Shown one piece after another: positions 1-12,800 of a stretch of DNA of 64,000 nucleotides. The DNA comes from Ligula intestinalis. Taxonomy: Eukaryota; Platyhelminthes; Cestoda; Diphyllobothriidea; Diphyllobothriidae. The notes under the pieces were generated by a model. The model ran no database searches, was not told the DNA's origin, and was given only the letters and a program-made list of their open reading frames with translations. Where the stretch lies: assembly GCA_036362985.1 (NCBI GenBank), contig JAYGXS010000004.1, positions 65,013,383 through 65,077,382 on the forward strand. Direction: 5' to 3'. Made by a program: the position numbers and the translations under genes. Position 1 is the stretch's first letter, and each line of letters starts with the position of its first letter.

Positions 1-139
<139 letters not shown>

Positions 140-301
140 CGATCACTGGAACAAGAGTTTTATTTTCCTGACGTTTAGGATTCTGTCGAGAATTCTTAAT
201 CATAGGTAATGGTAGGAAAGTTTGAGGCATGAACTAGAAAGTCGGCATCCCAAGAAGTATAATTCGTCAGAAGAAGTTCTTTGGGAAAAATGTTGTTTAC
301 T

Positions 302-346
302 GGGTGAATTTTCGACAGTGGCTCACCAGCTCGTCATCAGACAGAT
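302..346 (-). ncRNA. Hammerhead-like motif (AAUU type)
   Basis: Read on the minus strand: CTGATGA core box (complement of 334-340), one extra C, a weak hairpin, then GAAA (complement of 310-313) followed by ATTC. The four bases AATT straddling the predicted cleavage side form a palindrome, as in the pair at 29.6 and 30.3 kb. Stem II is imperfect here, so this copy may be inactive. Confidence 0.4.
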
Positions 347-569
347 AGGAAGTGTACGAAACAGTAAACAACATATTTCCCAAAGAACTCCTTCTGACGA
401 GTTTGAGGCATGCTCAGATTCAGACTCTGTTCGCAGTACATATCAGGATATTTAAGGTCTATAGGCGTATACCGAAATTTTAGATGTATATTTGGGTTGA
501 TACCCGTCAACCATTGCGAAATATGCATTTGCTCCCAACGGACGGACTTGAGTAGTAAAAATTGATGTT

Positions 570-640
570 GTAACTGATGAGCCGGACCCCTCGCAGCTGT
601 GTCAAGCAGCGGCAGAATACCGGCGAAATGCGCGTCTGGG
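570..640 (+). ncRNA. Hammerhead ribozyme copy with enlarged stem II
   Basis: The canonical boxes CTGATGA (574-580) and GAAA (625-628) are joined by a five-pair stem, GCCGG (581-585) with CCGGC (620-624). The stem II loop is about a dozen bases longer than in the copy at 7020. After GAAA comes TGCGCGTC, so helix III would be the near-palindrome AUGCGCGU with cleavage after C636. Helix I is degraded: only the first pair survives. Confidence 0.6.
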
Positions 641-1415
641 CCTTTTAGCTATTACCTAAGCTGTTATGATGGTAAGTTACAATATCCTACCAATACCTAT
701 GGTTAAGGATTCTGGACATAATCGGAAACGTCAGGAAAATAAAACTTTTGTTCCAGTTACTGCATCTTCTTCTTCTTCTGAATTGTTTCCTAGATTGTTA
801 CTTTGTCCCCGATGGTTTCCGCACCCAGGCTAATACGCCCATTTTGCGCTGTCATCCCCCTTAACTACGCCCTGGGCAAAGCAAGGATCGATACTGATAC
901 TGAAGAACAAATGAATTGGACAGACACTGAGCTATCACATGTAGGGACGCATTACTGGAGGTGGGACAGAAAACGGTTCCTTAAATAAAGCCCGACTACC
1001 TCCCCTTCATTCTGAACACTTTACAGTACCGGCACGGCTCCCCGTGGCGGTCGGGTGCGAGGTCAACGGTCTGACGGCCATGCCGATCATCAACTGGATT
1101 AGCGCGTCTCGGGCACAGCTCCCAAGGTCGTAGGCCACAGGACAGCCAAACCACGGGCACTAGCAGAGCTGAGAGCCAAGAAGTGCAGGAGTTTCCCCCA
1201 CCGTGTCCCCACAAACATGCGGGTGGACGCGGGCGTAGTGTGATCCCGCCGACCGGCTCTGTTCGCACTCTGACTCTGACTACTAAGTGCCTCCTATTCT
1301 ATGGGACGTGAGTGTGGGCAGCTACGCTAAACTTACATAGCCCGTGGGCTCACCTTTGTGACTGAAAACGAGTTAACCAGGACTTACAGATATTGTACAA
1401 AACACTACGGGGAAC

Positions 1416-1619
1416 AATAGTGGACAATATGCGAGTTCCAGGAAGCAGTTCAGAAGAAGAGGATGCGATCAATGAAACAAGAGTTTTATTTTACTGACGT
1501 TTCGGATTGCGCATTACTATGACTATGGTACCATCACCTATGATTAAGGAATCCCGATGAAATCCAAAACATCAGGAAAATAAAACTCTTGTTCCAGTGA
1601 TCGCATCCTCTTCTCCTGA
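1416..1619. mobile_element. Short palindromic PLE-terminal insertion with 12-bp flanking repeats
   Basis: Two inverted arms (about 1453-1510 and 1545-1612) are the same terminal family as at 139-195 and 690-775, separated by about 35 bp. The insertion is flanked by the direct repeat ACTACGGGGAAC at 1404-1415 and 1620-1631, which I read as a target-site duplication. The arms keep a degraded hammerhead-like core but have lost half of stem II. There is no coding sequence. Confidence 0.6.
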
Positions 1620-1739
1620 ACTACGGGGAACTTACAGAGAAATCGCGTCGAACCGCCCAAGGTCATATGTAGAAAAAATGACTCTCGATAGTGACCTAGT
1701 CAAGATTCGAAAACGAACCACGACGCTGTCATAATGGCG

Positions 1740-2925
1740 ACTAAGGCGAAGCAAAATAGCATACCTGCCGAAAGGGAAAACACGGTAGATGTTACGCAAC
1801 TGCCTTTCCACGCTAGCCCCATTGTGTTCAAGGAAAAACTATCATAGGAGTGCTGCTCAAGCGTCACCTACTTGTACTTGTTACGGCTCAATGACATCAC
1901 GGACGGTACCCCTCCACGTGACGGTTGGCAGCAGCGGATCTGGAAAGCTTCAACCAGTCTCTTCTCCAGCGACGGAGACCGAACATAGAAGGTCCAATAA
2001 TTACTTCCATGTCTTAGAGGACGGTGTCGAGACAAGTCCTCAATCGCTCTCCTCTTCCGCGCCTCTAGATGGGCTGTGGCGCCGGATCGAGGGACGGACG
2101 ACGGAGAACGTGCCAAAACCACTGCAGTCACCTTTCTTGAATGGCCTGATATATCCTCGCGATACGATCACAGCGAGTGCGGGCTGAGATGAAGTCGGTA
2201 TACTTAACTCGCAGGATGGTCCTCAGGCAGCAATGGTCAAATACCTCTAGGCTTCGTTCATCTTTAGCGCGCAAAGCCCAGCATTCACTTCTATAAACGA
2301 CTAACCGGATGGATGCACTGTGTACACGAATTTTCGTGGAGATGGAGATGTCACGTGTGATCCATAGGCGCTTTCGAAGGATTGAGAAAACCCAGCGAGC
2401 AGCATTGATACGGGAGACAATGTCGTCCTTGCTCTGCCCATTCGATAGCTGCCTACTTCTTAAAATTGATGGTCACGACTCTCCAGGGGGGGGCACTCTC
2501 CTGATCAGGGGTGCAGCTCGAGAATAACTCAGTCTTTGCGGTATCTTTGGACATGCCAACCGACATGGCGATCTCAGTCGCCTGCGACACTACGGATGGT
2601 AGCCCACCAAAACATGAGGCCATCAGCGCAATGTCATCCGCGTAGGCGAGATCAAGCAGCCGGCGTCCGGGTGCAGCATCAACACCGTCTTCTTCATGTG
2701 GGGCCTTCCCGAAAATCTAGTCAAGATCAGTTATTTGGCGTCAGGGTGCAAGACCAATACCGTCCTCTTCAAGTAGAACCTTGCCGAGAATCCAGTCAAT
2801 TGCGTATTAAACAGAATGGGCAACAGGACGCAGCCCTGTCGGACACCAGACCGGATATCGAACGGTTGAGAGAGATGGTTGTGAACTAGAACTCGTGCGA
2901 TTGCGGAATGATAGTAGGCCATAAT
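1740..2925 (-). pseudogene. RTE-like non-LTR reverse transcriptase, 3' half, decayed
   Basis: On the minus strand the palm region begins near 2870 with GVRQGCVL followed by PILFN. YADDIAL lies near 2640 and a connection region reading RINAARWVFSILRKRL near 2390. The C-terminal block ECWALRAKDER near 2250 is followed by LEVFDHCCLRTILRVKYTD. Frameshifts and stops break it into several frames. The order (GVRQGC, YADD, ECWALR, VFDHRCLR) is the C-terminal half of RTE-clade ORF2, such as schistosome SR2. A second copy of the C-terminal part lies on the plus strand at 55550-55990. The 5' half is missing. Confidence 0.75.
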
Positions 2926-3468
2926 CAGTGCAATTCACCTAGCCTAGTAGCAGTTAGGCAAGGGAGGGATGTAGTGGTCGCCTCTGTCCGGCGGCCACCT
3001 AACTTTTGACGCCACAGACAAGGTTACTCAGAGCAAAGGACCTTGCGCGAGTGTCATTTTCAGCCTGCCTCCGACCAGACGCAAACTGGCGCACGAGACA
3101 CAGACCACCCACGGCAGTGTCTACCTTCGTGCGGTCCAACAAATCACCATCAAGGCCGCGAGACAGAGAGAAGATTCGGCGGCCGCCCCCGATCACTGAC
3201 GCCAGAATTCACTCGGCACTCTGCCACTGAGCGGGGCAGACGCGTCGACGCTGCCGCGCTCTCACGACCGTCCCGGCGAACGCAACGCCAGACCGAAGGA
3301 AACTTCGTCTGCAAAATAAAATATTCCCAACAATCTGCCATTCTCAAGACTTTTGTGATCTCCTAAGGAACCGGGCCTGGAAGCTCGCAGCCGTTAGGGT
3401 TAAACCGTCTTAGCCTTACCACATTGCGATAGGAACACCAGGCTGTCACGTGGCAAAAATAAACTAAC

Positions 3469-3815
3469 CTTACTGCTCTCCTGGCGTTTGCGCCGCCGGT
3501 AAAAGAAATAAGCCAGCAGACAGGCAAGGAGGATGAAGAGGAGAGCCAGAACCACCGCCACCAGGATCTGCGTTCGTTTAGAAGACCTGGCTGGCAGGGT
3601 GTCGAAGAAGAAGGTCAGTGTGGGCGAGGTCTCGGCACCGCCGGCCTCCACCGCTGACTGAACCACCACGAAGAGGGTGTAGGCGCTGGCGGGCGTGAGG
3701 GGCGGATCGGAAAAGAGGTTGCCTCCTTGGCTGCCCGATTCCTTGACGGTGACTAGGCCGTCGCCGATGGTGATCGGACCGGTAGGTCGGGTGTGCGAGT
3801 GATGGACAATGCGGG
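3469..3815 (-). CDS. Receptor exon: membrane-proximal FN3 end, transmembrane helix, juxtamembrane
   Basis: This exon belongs to the receptor above. The acceptor is at 3816-3817 (CTTCAG) and the donor is AAG|GTTAGT at 3469. The first 75 or so residues look like the end of a fibronectin III fold (SAYTLFVVVQSA). A linker follows, then the helix ILVAVVLALLFILLACLL and AYFFY, then a basic stop-transfer RRRKRQ. Its entry phase (two bases) fits the one-base exit of the exon ending at 11647. The chain exits in phase 0 toward a cytoplasmic exon not present in the window. Confidence 0.8.
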
Positions 3816-6800
3816 CTGAAGAGGGCAAGGAGAGTTGCCTGCGAAGTCTTGAAAGGTTATCTAAAAGCCGCAAAACAAGGGGGGAGGAAATGACTTTGCG
3901 ATTCAAACCAAGAAGAGGTTAGTCACCATATTTACTTACTATATATATACGAAGTAGATGTGTTACCTCATTAAATTGTAACCGAAATTCGAAAACGCGC
4001 CTGCCATTCGCAAAGATGACTCAAGTATCGTGCGGTATAATAGCCAAATAGGTCAAACACGACAAGATGCCTGCATTCGAACAAGCTTCGTTGCGGCCGT
4101 CTGTGAAAACTACACTATGTAGAAGGGGACTATGTAAATGGTATGCATCTTTCCCGTCGATTTTAAATGCTCTTATAAAGATAGCTTATAGTAAACGTCA
4201 TAGAGGTATTCTTCCCTATCCTCAATCGGTGAGAAATTGCATCTTCTTAAAGTACTATACTTGATGAAAGGGTTTCAATAAACTGTATAATATTGAACAT
4301 AACCAAAAGCTGAACTACAAGTGGTACCTTTTATATGTTAGGAAAATCCCTAAATTCTATATGCTTATAAATCGTTAGAACATCCCTCCGACTCCTGTCC
4401 GCAAAACGCTGGCACCAAAATGCATGAGACGAGGGAACACTGAGACAAGTAATTGCACCCTCGCGCCCCTATTCCGAGGACCATTTAAACACTGCGTACG
4501 AGGGACCGTTTTAATCCCTGCAATTGTACTGGCCTGAGGACGAGTTGCTGAAAACACGTGTTTGCCAATATGACTTCTCATTCGGAAAATGGGAGTATTT
4601 GTAGAATTATAGTTTGGCCGTGGATGTTGACCACTTTTTAAACAGCCATAGTAAATACAAGATAGGATGCTTGCTGAATAGACATTTCGTGGTCTTAAAA
4701 AATCTCATAACTATAAACTTTGTAAAAACTGAAAAAGACCCCTTCTTTAAGTATAAATTTGAAGTAAGGTGCTATTTGCTACCAAATGATTACTTAAGTA
4801 GCCATTTTTACCAGCAACCAGAAGGAAGTTCGCCTAAAAGTCGGCATCAGAAATACCTTGGGAGTATGTCTAATTATGCTTATTAATAACCCTGTATGAT
4901 AATTAGTACAGAAGGCGGAAGGACATTCTCCGGACTCTCACTCGAGGCCATTGTCAAGAAATGAAAGCCCTATAGCTCACTGTTTGATTCAGTCAGGTCC
5001 GCTGGGGGTGACCTTGAGTTCCCATTGTTCGCTCCATCGCGAGTGACCTTGAGCCCTGCCATTGCTCACGCGACGCGAGATTGGCGTCTGGGAGATCGAT
5101 ATACCTATTGTAACGGGCCAATCCGACCCCTTGGTTGGATGAGTTGTTTGAACGTTGTCAAGGTCAGACCTTTTTGGTTTCACTTTTTATTTTTAGAGAC
5201 CAAGCTAGTTACGCTCCGGATCCGCAGATTGATTCCCTCCACTTCGCGTATCGGATACTATCGTCCTCACGTCGTTGCCGTACTGCGCCCTTATCGTCCC
5301 GATTTAGCGAAAATTATTCCCTGGTTTGACCTTTCCATCCCTTAGCAACTTTGTATCATTAGAGAATAGAATTTCAGATACTTTTCCCACCAGTTTTGTT
5401 AATCTTGTTTTTTTACGCTTCTCGTTGGTCCCATTCTATCCTATTAAATCCATATTTATACCAGAACCTTCCGTCCTCATTCTTTGCTTGTGGCATAATG
5501 TCCGAGAAAAAGAAAGCTTCGTCTGTTGTACATTCTGAGGTTAACCGCCTTTTAGAAGAGATCTCTATATTATCTGCCGAGAGTCGTTGTCCTCCTTCGT
5601 TATCAAACCACGCGCCAGTCTCCTCAAGACCACGAGTAGTACGGAATACTACACTATTAATAGAGTCCGCATGCGTGTCATGCTTCTTGCAGTAAGCGTG
5701 AGACTCGGTTGTCCGACTGGCCTAGTATTCGCATGCATTCGAAGTCGAAGCCGTGCCCTGTCGAGGATGCGTAGGCGGCGACCAAGGGTAGCTTGCCATT
5801 CCTTCGCACGGAGAGTTCATGCTCGTGCAGTCTTGTGGCAACCCGTCTGCCGGTTTCGCCAACATAATTGGCTTGACCACAAAGACAATCGATTCGGTAA
5901 ATAACGGGTATTGGGTCCTTAGGCTGCATGAATCGTCTGTGGATTGTCGCTTGCGGTCGGTAATTAGTATTACAACTGTGCTTTAGTAACCTTTTTGAAT
6001 TGAGAACATATTTTAGAATTTCGGGTGATACTTCCTTAAAAGGTAGCGGACCCACCGCAAATTTTGCTGTGAATTGAATTGAACCCGCGCAGTTTAAATT
6101 TTTGAGCAACAAGAAGACATATTTCAATTAAGCTTTACACTGAAAGGAATTTTCTTCAGACAATAAGTGGATCAAAAAACACATTGTTGTCTACGATCTT
6201 CCGTTCAGTTTCCTTCGATACCCTCACTGTTTGACCAGGACATTTCGCCAAATCGGGTACCTTGCTGGAAATATTGGCTGAACCTACACAGTCTACCGGT
6301 CCAAATCAATCTCGTCAGGGTTTCTGAGAGGTAGCCGCGGAGAGGCTGAGTCGTTATTTCATATACTACTTGTGCATAATTACTACATAATCACAGATTA
6401 GACTATCTCGGTTGTCGTTACCTGTTCTAATCAACTACTAAACCGTTGCTACTAGCATAGACAATATCTAGTTCGACACCATAACCCACAGCTTGGATAT
6501 TGGAATAGAAGACGAACGCTACATAATTATAGGCCACCCTACCTTTTTGTTGTCTTTCCTGCTCTTTCAACCCAAAATAGTTTCAACTATTAACTATTAG
6601 ACTACACTATCTCAGTTGCTGCTGCGTCTACTCTGATCAACGCTGCAATAGTTTCTACGTATAACCTTTCTATTTCAAAATTATATCCCACGGCTTTGAT
6701 ATTGGAATAGAAGACACATGCTACATAATAAAAGGCCATCCCATCCTATCCGGGCCTTTTAGTTAATATCTAGGCTGTTAGTATGGTAAGTTAACACATC

Positions 6801-9800
6801 AATTTATACTACTAAAGTCTGTCTGTCGGCAGCAAGTGGCTATTTCACAGTTGTTGACGGGTTTCAACCCAAATATACACTGAAAATTTCGGTCTACGCC
6901 TATAGACCTTAAATATACTGATATATACCGCGAACAGAAATTAATTTCGCAGGAGATTAAAAAGCTGCACTTTCAAAACCGCTACATCAACCACAAGGTA
7001 GAGAGGGAAAGCTGGGGAACCCACTGATGAGCCGGACCCCTCGCAGCGGCAGAGTACCGGCGAAACATGTGTCTGGACCTTTTAGTTAGTACCTAAGCTG
7101 TTAGTGTGGTAAGTTACAACATCAATTTATCCTATCATTTGTTGACATTTCTTCTCCTAACCAACCCGAAGTAGTTTGATATTATAAAGGCATGGGTAAC
7201 GTAGAAGTTTACGACCCAACAGTCCCGTGTGATAAAAAACCACCGCCGAACCTTGTGGGCTTAGGCTACGCGACCATATTAAGTCCCTTCTAATGACTGC
7301 CCATGGCCGACTGCTGAGGATCGTGGTGTGGCCCCGTGTTTCATCACCTGGAAGACCCGGTAACCAGCGAGGGCATACGATGGGCGCATCTCCGACACTC
7401 GGTGGTGTTCTCGTGAACTCTGCGACCTTCTCCTCGTGTGACCCTTAGGATATTTATAAAAACCGCGATGGGCTCCCCCTGACATTCTTCAAATACTTTT
7501 ATCAGCAGGCCATCCGATTTGCATATACGCTCCCCCCAACGGACGATAGTTTTTCTCCTTGAAATCCCGCAAATGGCATTCAAACCCCTAGAATTATGAA
7601 CAATGTCGTATGAGTTTTTTTAACCGTCTGCCCTAATTTACGTAGTTCCATTACTGGCAACGCCACATGTTTTGCATCACAGCTGCTCTGTACCAAGAAG
7701 GAGTTCAAAGGTATTTACCTACATTTCCCTAATAAACCTGACCTAACCTGGCTGTGAAAGAACACGGATCTGAGTGACTGTATCGGCCCCACCACCCTAT
7801 CGCCACGCCTCCCCTCCAAATGAGCCTGAGGGCCCGACACTCACGTTTGCCGCAGAATGTAAAATGCCTCAGTGCTCACAGTTTGGCACTCGGGGTAACA
7901 CTGGCGTATGTGTGTTGCGGAGACTTCGTGTGAGACAGTTCATTGGCGCTCGGCCAACATCGAGGCTTTGAACGCGAGGGGCGTGTAGCGGGTGGATGCA
8001 GATTAGGCGCCGCCCCCAACGCAGGTCTCGCTCCTGACCCTGGTGATGGTGCATTGTTTATGTCGCCAGTAGGGAGACTGAGGGGGATGGGGGGAGGGCA
8101 GCAGAATGTCCACCTCTGGTCGTCATTAGCCAGCCCAGGTGCTGACACACTCAGCGTCTAGAGGGGAGTTGATGAGGCTGTCAAATCACACGCTACCGGG
8201 CTCAAGTTCTGCAGTCGGATGTAGGAGTATTCAGTCACATGAGGGGGTCGTGTTCAAAAAGTTATCCAGACTGCACTTTCGTTTTATCGTGGCGCTCAGG
8301 ATTTCAAAGTTCGGATGTAGCAGCGCCTGGAAGTGCGGGGTCACGAGCCAATAGGACAGAAAGGACCACTTCGGTGACTATATTCTTTGAAGATGACATT
8401 CCTCAATTGCGTACTGCTAGTTATCATAGGACCGCCTGCAAGAGCTTTGGGTTCGAAGCTCGAAGGCCAAAACAGAAAACTTCGTTTCCTTTCTGTCAAC
8501 AAAACTCTCCCAGGAGCCGATGAAGTGGGGTGGGAAGCAAATGTCTCGCATGAACAGCATTGTTGAGATCACCGGAGTTACCAACTTTCTATCCAATACA
8601 TGGCAGCCATCCTCCGCATAGTAAGGTTTTGCTCATATAACAGAATTAATGGTCAATTCGAATTTTAATAAAAACAGGCCTTCAATATCAAGAATAAATG
8701 AGAGGTTAGATGCCAGAGTCTTTCCGTACTATGCGCCGAAGCTTTTGTCTTGTCGTACATCGGCACATCAGCACTCGGTACCCCCATTCCTAGCATGCTA
8801 CCTCACGTGTGAAGAAACGGAAATTGAGAAGTTGAAAACCGATCTGGCTCCATAACAGATGTCGATATCGTATAAACCTTCAACTTTGAGTATTTTATGA
8901 CCCTTTACCTTATCTTATCCCTTGCTCTCCGTAAATGGAGCCATTTTTGATATAAAATTTTGGACAGCATATTTCTCTCGAAAGACAGGATGAAAAAGCT
9001 AAATAGGTGTACCGACTGTTCCTTCAACTCGCTCCGAACAGTATTTTTTAGACCAGTGATTGATGCGGGAAAAAATGATTTCCAGCGCGATCGTAAAGTC
9101 CATTACATCTTTTAAATAAATGGCGCAGACAGAGAATGTATGCGACGCAAATATAACCATCATTATGAGTGGAAAATGTTGTAGGTAGGGAAGTATTCAA
9201 CTCAAAAATGTTGTCCGAAACACATCGGCATTTCTATCCGCTGCAGACTAATTAGAATTTTTGTCCCCGCTAAGACTGGCTCCTTTGACGTTAGCAAAAC
9301 CAGAAACAGTCCTTCACGGCACTTCTATTGTGTCGGCATCGCCTGCTTATTGCTTGCTGATCGCCAAACAACAGCTCAAAGGACACTATAAGGGAGGGGG
9401 GACTGCAAAACAAAACGGAAAGCTCGTTTCGCATGCATTTTAGATCAGCGAAGGTCAATCTTTTGTCACGATCACGGGCAGTAGAGCGAAGGGCAAGTGG
9501 CTCAAGTGGTAGCCTTCGTCGCGTGGTAGATGCGCTGGACCGGCACACGAGGACCAACTCAGGCTACGGCATGCGTTGTTCGGGTTACGCTTCCATGACA
9601 AATGTCGAATATGGAGGGGGGGGGGGGCGTTGGTGGCACGCAGGCTTAGCCACCCGTGGCACTGCTACTGCGTAGAATCGGAGTTAGACTTAGCGGCTTC
9701 GACCGCCTGCGCTCGATCCTGTCTTGATACCGGATAAAGGCGGATGAGGGAGGAGAGAGAGAGTGTGCGATAGATGCAATGCAAGTCTACCCCTAGTGAA

Positions 9801-12800
9801 AACTAATCCCCGCGTAAGCCACCGTCCCTGCAGCACCACGCTGTGGAGCACACGGTCGACCTCGTCGGAATCAACGATCGAATTGCCGCATCTTTCTCGC
9901 TTGAAACCACGGCATGAGTGACTTAACACGGTAAATAAGCCACAAAACAACCTTCTAGACTCCTTTGTTCTTGTCGACAAGACATACTGGAGGACTAGCT
10001 CAAACGGCGATAGTGTTAACAGTCTGCCAGAACGATGTCACGCTTTTAAAGGTAACAGTGTATTTACAGGGGGAATCTGACGAATAAATGGGACGCCTTT
10101 TTGGTGCCAGCACATTCGCTTATACAGTAGTCACCGGCTATTAAGCCCACCTCGGGCCCAGACCAAATTGGGCTTAATAAGCGGCGGGCGTAATAAACGG
10201 AGAGGCCTAGTTCTTGATTAGCAAACGCACGATAGGCACTATACATTAAATACGTACTGTATTGTGTGTAGAGCTTGGTTATGTACAAGAAAAGAATGCT
10301 GTTTGCTTGTATTTTACGTACTAACAAAAGCAAAAAAATGATTTGCGACACGTTTAAGAAAGCGGTCTAGTGTCAGTTGTTTTGGAGGAAACTTCACTCG
10401 CAAGTGCTCTTTGATGTCCTTCTTCAGGCACCAGAAATAGTCGAATTTTGTGAGATCTGATGCCTGTAGAACGCGTTGCGCATGCAGAGAGATGAGAATA
10501 TCACTCTATCCTGTTGGCAAACTGGGCTTTGTAGCCGGCAACTGGGCTTAATAGCCGGCGGATTTTGCTGTGTAAAATTCCGTCCCAAGCTGACTTGGGC
10601 TTAATACGCGGCTGGGCCTATTAACCGTGGGTTTAATAACCGGCGACTACTGTATTCTTCCTCCGTCCTGTGGAAGAACACGGGGATAGGGACCGCCCTG
10701 TAGCTTTGCATTACGTTCCAGCGAATTTAGGAGTGCATTTAAGCTTAGGAATAGAATTAAAGTAAAATTACAGGTAAGGGTAAGGTTAGAATTTTGGAGA
10801 ACGATTAAGACGCGAGAACATCTTGCCCGACGGACCGAACCAGGCTCCTGTTCTCGTGTGTCACCGGGGTACGACATGTAAGTGAGGTCTTCGTCTCGGA
10901 ACTCGGAACGCATTTTATCCTCCTCCTCTGCGAGCACACAAAAGATAAATTTGGCAGGAGAAGGTTCAGAACTCTCAGTCATCAAATAAGATAGTTGGCT
11001 ACAGCAGAAGCAGCTGCTAGCAGGCTACGCAAACCGGGACTGTGCACTCAAAAAAACTTTGTAACAGTGCAGCAGTTCCCCGGGCGGAAGCCGCTAACAC
11101 AAGCGCACACGTCTTAACACATGCCTCGGAACTGGGTCCCCCCTAATGACGGATAAGTCCCTAGTACAACCGCGCGTACCTTATCACCTGTCTTGGCCGC
11201 TGGTCAGCCCAGACACTGACATTTTGACCTCAATTCACCATGTGAATGAACAAGCAAACGTATGCTCGCCAATTTATCTTTTGAGATTTAAAATTGAAAT
11301 TATCACAAATTTAAAACAAGAGTGTTCACTTTGAGCTAAAGTGCGTTGGTAAAACCTCTTGAGAGTAAACGTAATTTCCATCAAAAAGACATCAAACTGG
11401 TCCACCAAAGGCTCACGCTGTATTGAGGGCACGCTAAACAACCCCTAAATCATGCATTTAGGTTACTTTTACTTACTTTGGTCAGCAATACGCCTTATTC
11501 CATAAAGGCTTCTACTTCTAGGTTAACGACTTTTTCTTCGTAGTGCTGCAAAAAAACATTTTGTAACTCCGCACTAGAATGTGTTTAAAAAAGTAAATGA
11601 CATGATGGACTGCGACTTTTCATGCAGGGAAGAAATTTCAACGCACCTTCGGGACCTCCAGAGGAGGGAACTGGAGCTATTTCAAGCCCAACATGACCTG
11701 GACTTATAGCCAGGTAATAGTCAGTTATAAGTCCACCGGTGTAGCCCGAGACGTTTGGGTAAAACACCTCCACTGACGTGTCTGACGGCTTCCTCCTGAG
11801 AAGGGGGTCGATGCGGAAGTTTGGAGACGTGGCGAACGGCTTCGGAGACGTCCAAATAACCGCCGATGTCCCCTGAAAGTCGGTGCCTAAATGCAACGCG
11901 ACGGTGAGCAAACATATAGGGGGATTGCAGACAGCAAGGAAGCAAATAAAAACTTTAAAGGACCAGCTAAAACACCAAAATGGTATGTCATCAGTGCGCC
12001 AAAGGTGGACGCAGCAAGGACTGACTAACCGTCCACGGAGGGTGCCCACGCATACACACGGTACTCAGTGGCCGGTTGGAGATTAGTTAGGGTCAGATGG
12101 AAGGGCGCAGATTGGACGCGAAGGAAGGACCAAACTCCAGCATCAACTGGTACGGCCAGTTGACCTCTGACAGCAGAGCTGACAACCTAAACGTGAGAGA
12201 TATAGGCTTAAAAAGGTAAATAGGATACAGGTTGTAGGAAAAAATACTCTCAAGTGATAATAGACAACACTGAGCTAGTTGTGGGTGTCCATTTACATTT
12301 CGGGAAATGGGATGGCCAAATATGTTTGCTATAAATACAGAATAAGTCGACATGAAACACTTCGAGGCATATGGATACATGCAACCGTGCAATCCGACCT
12401 CCGCCGAACCAACCCTTTCCCAAATACAATATCTGGCGTACCGACTGAAGAAATCGTGGAAAACCGCCTCCCATTCCGAATACCAAGGTATCCCACTAGT
12501 TGACAGCCTGACAAACAACGAGACTAAGGCTTTGTGTGTGTGGGATAAGCGCCCCCTTTTGCTGATGTCCTCAATAATGGGTCCAAGTGTGAACCTGAAA
12601 AGTCAGGCGAATAAAAGTCTTGTAAAATTTAAACCAGTGAGGACAAGTAGCACAAAAGCATCTAATTATCTCTGTGCTTCGTCTCCAATTGTGCATTGGC
12701 GACAAGACTGTTCTAAGCCAACCGAAAAGTTGACCAAACATCTGGCCACCACTTATTGCGTGTTTATAGTCCGTCTAGATTTGAGGTGACAGGGAATAAA

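Noticed and set aside
1868..2187. Plus-strand ORFs over the RTE remnant and the matching minus-strand ORF at 55550-56092
   Set aside because: They are shadows of the RTE-like reverse transcriptase, which reads in the opposite direction in both copies.
3006..3366. Several overlapping arginine- and proline-rich ORFs on both strands
   Set aside because: GC-rich sequence gives long open frames on all sides; no frame shows a domain or a partner copy elsewhere.
9615..9627. G homopolymer run considered as a regulatory G-quadruplex
   Set aside because: A single run of about twelve G with no further G tracts nearby; more likely simple repeat or sequencing noise.
12250..12518. Minus-strand overlapping ORFs of 60-140 codons
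   Set aside because: Three frames are open over the same stretch and none shows a protein family; taken as intronic chance ORFs.
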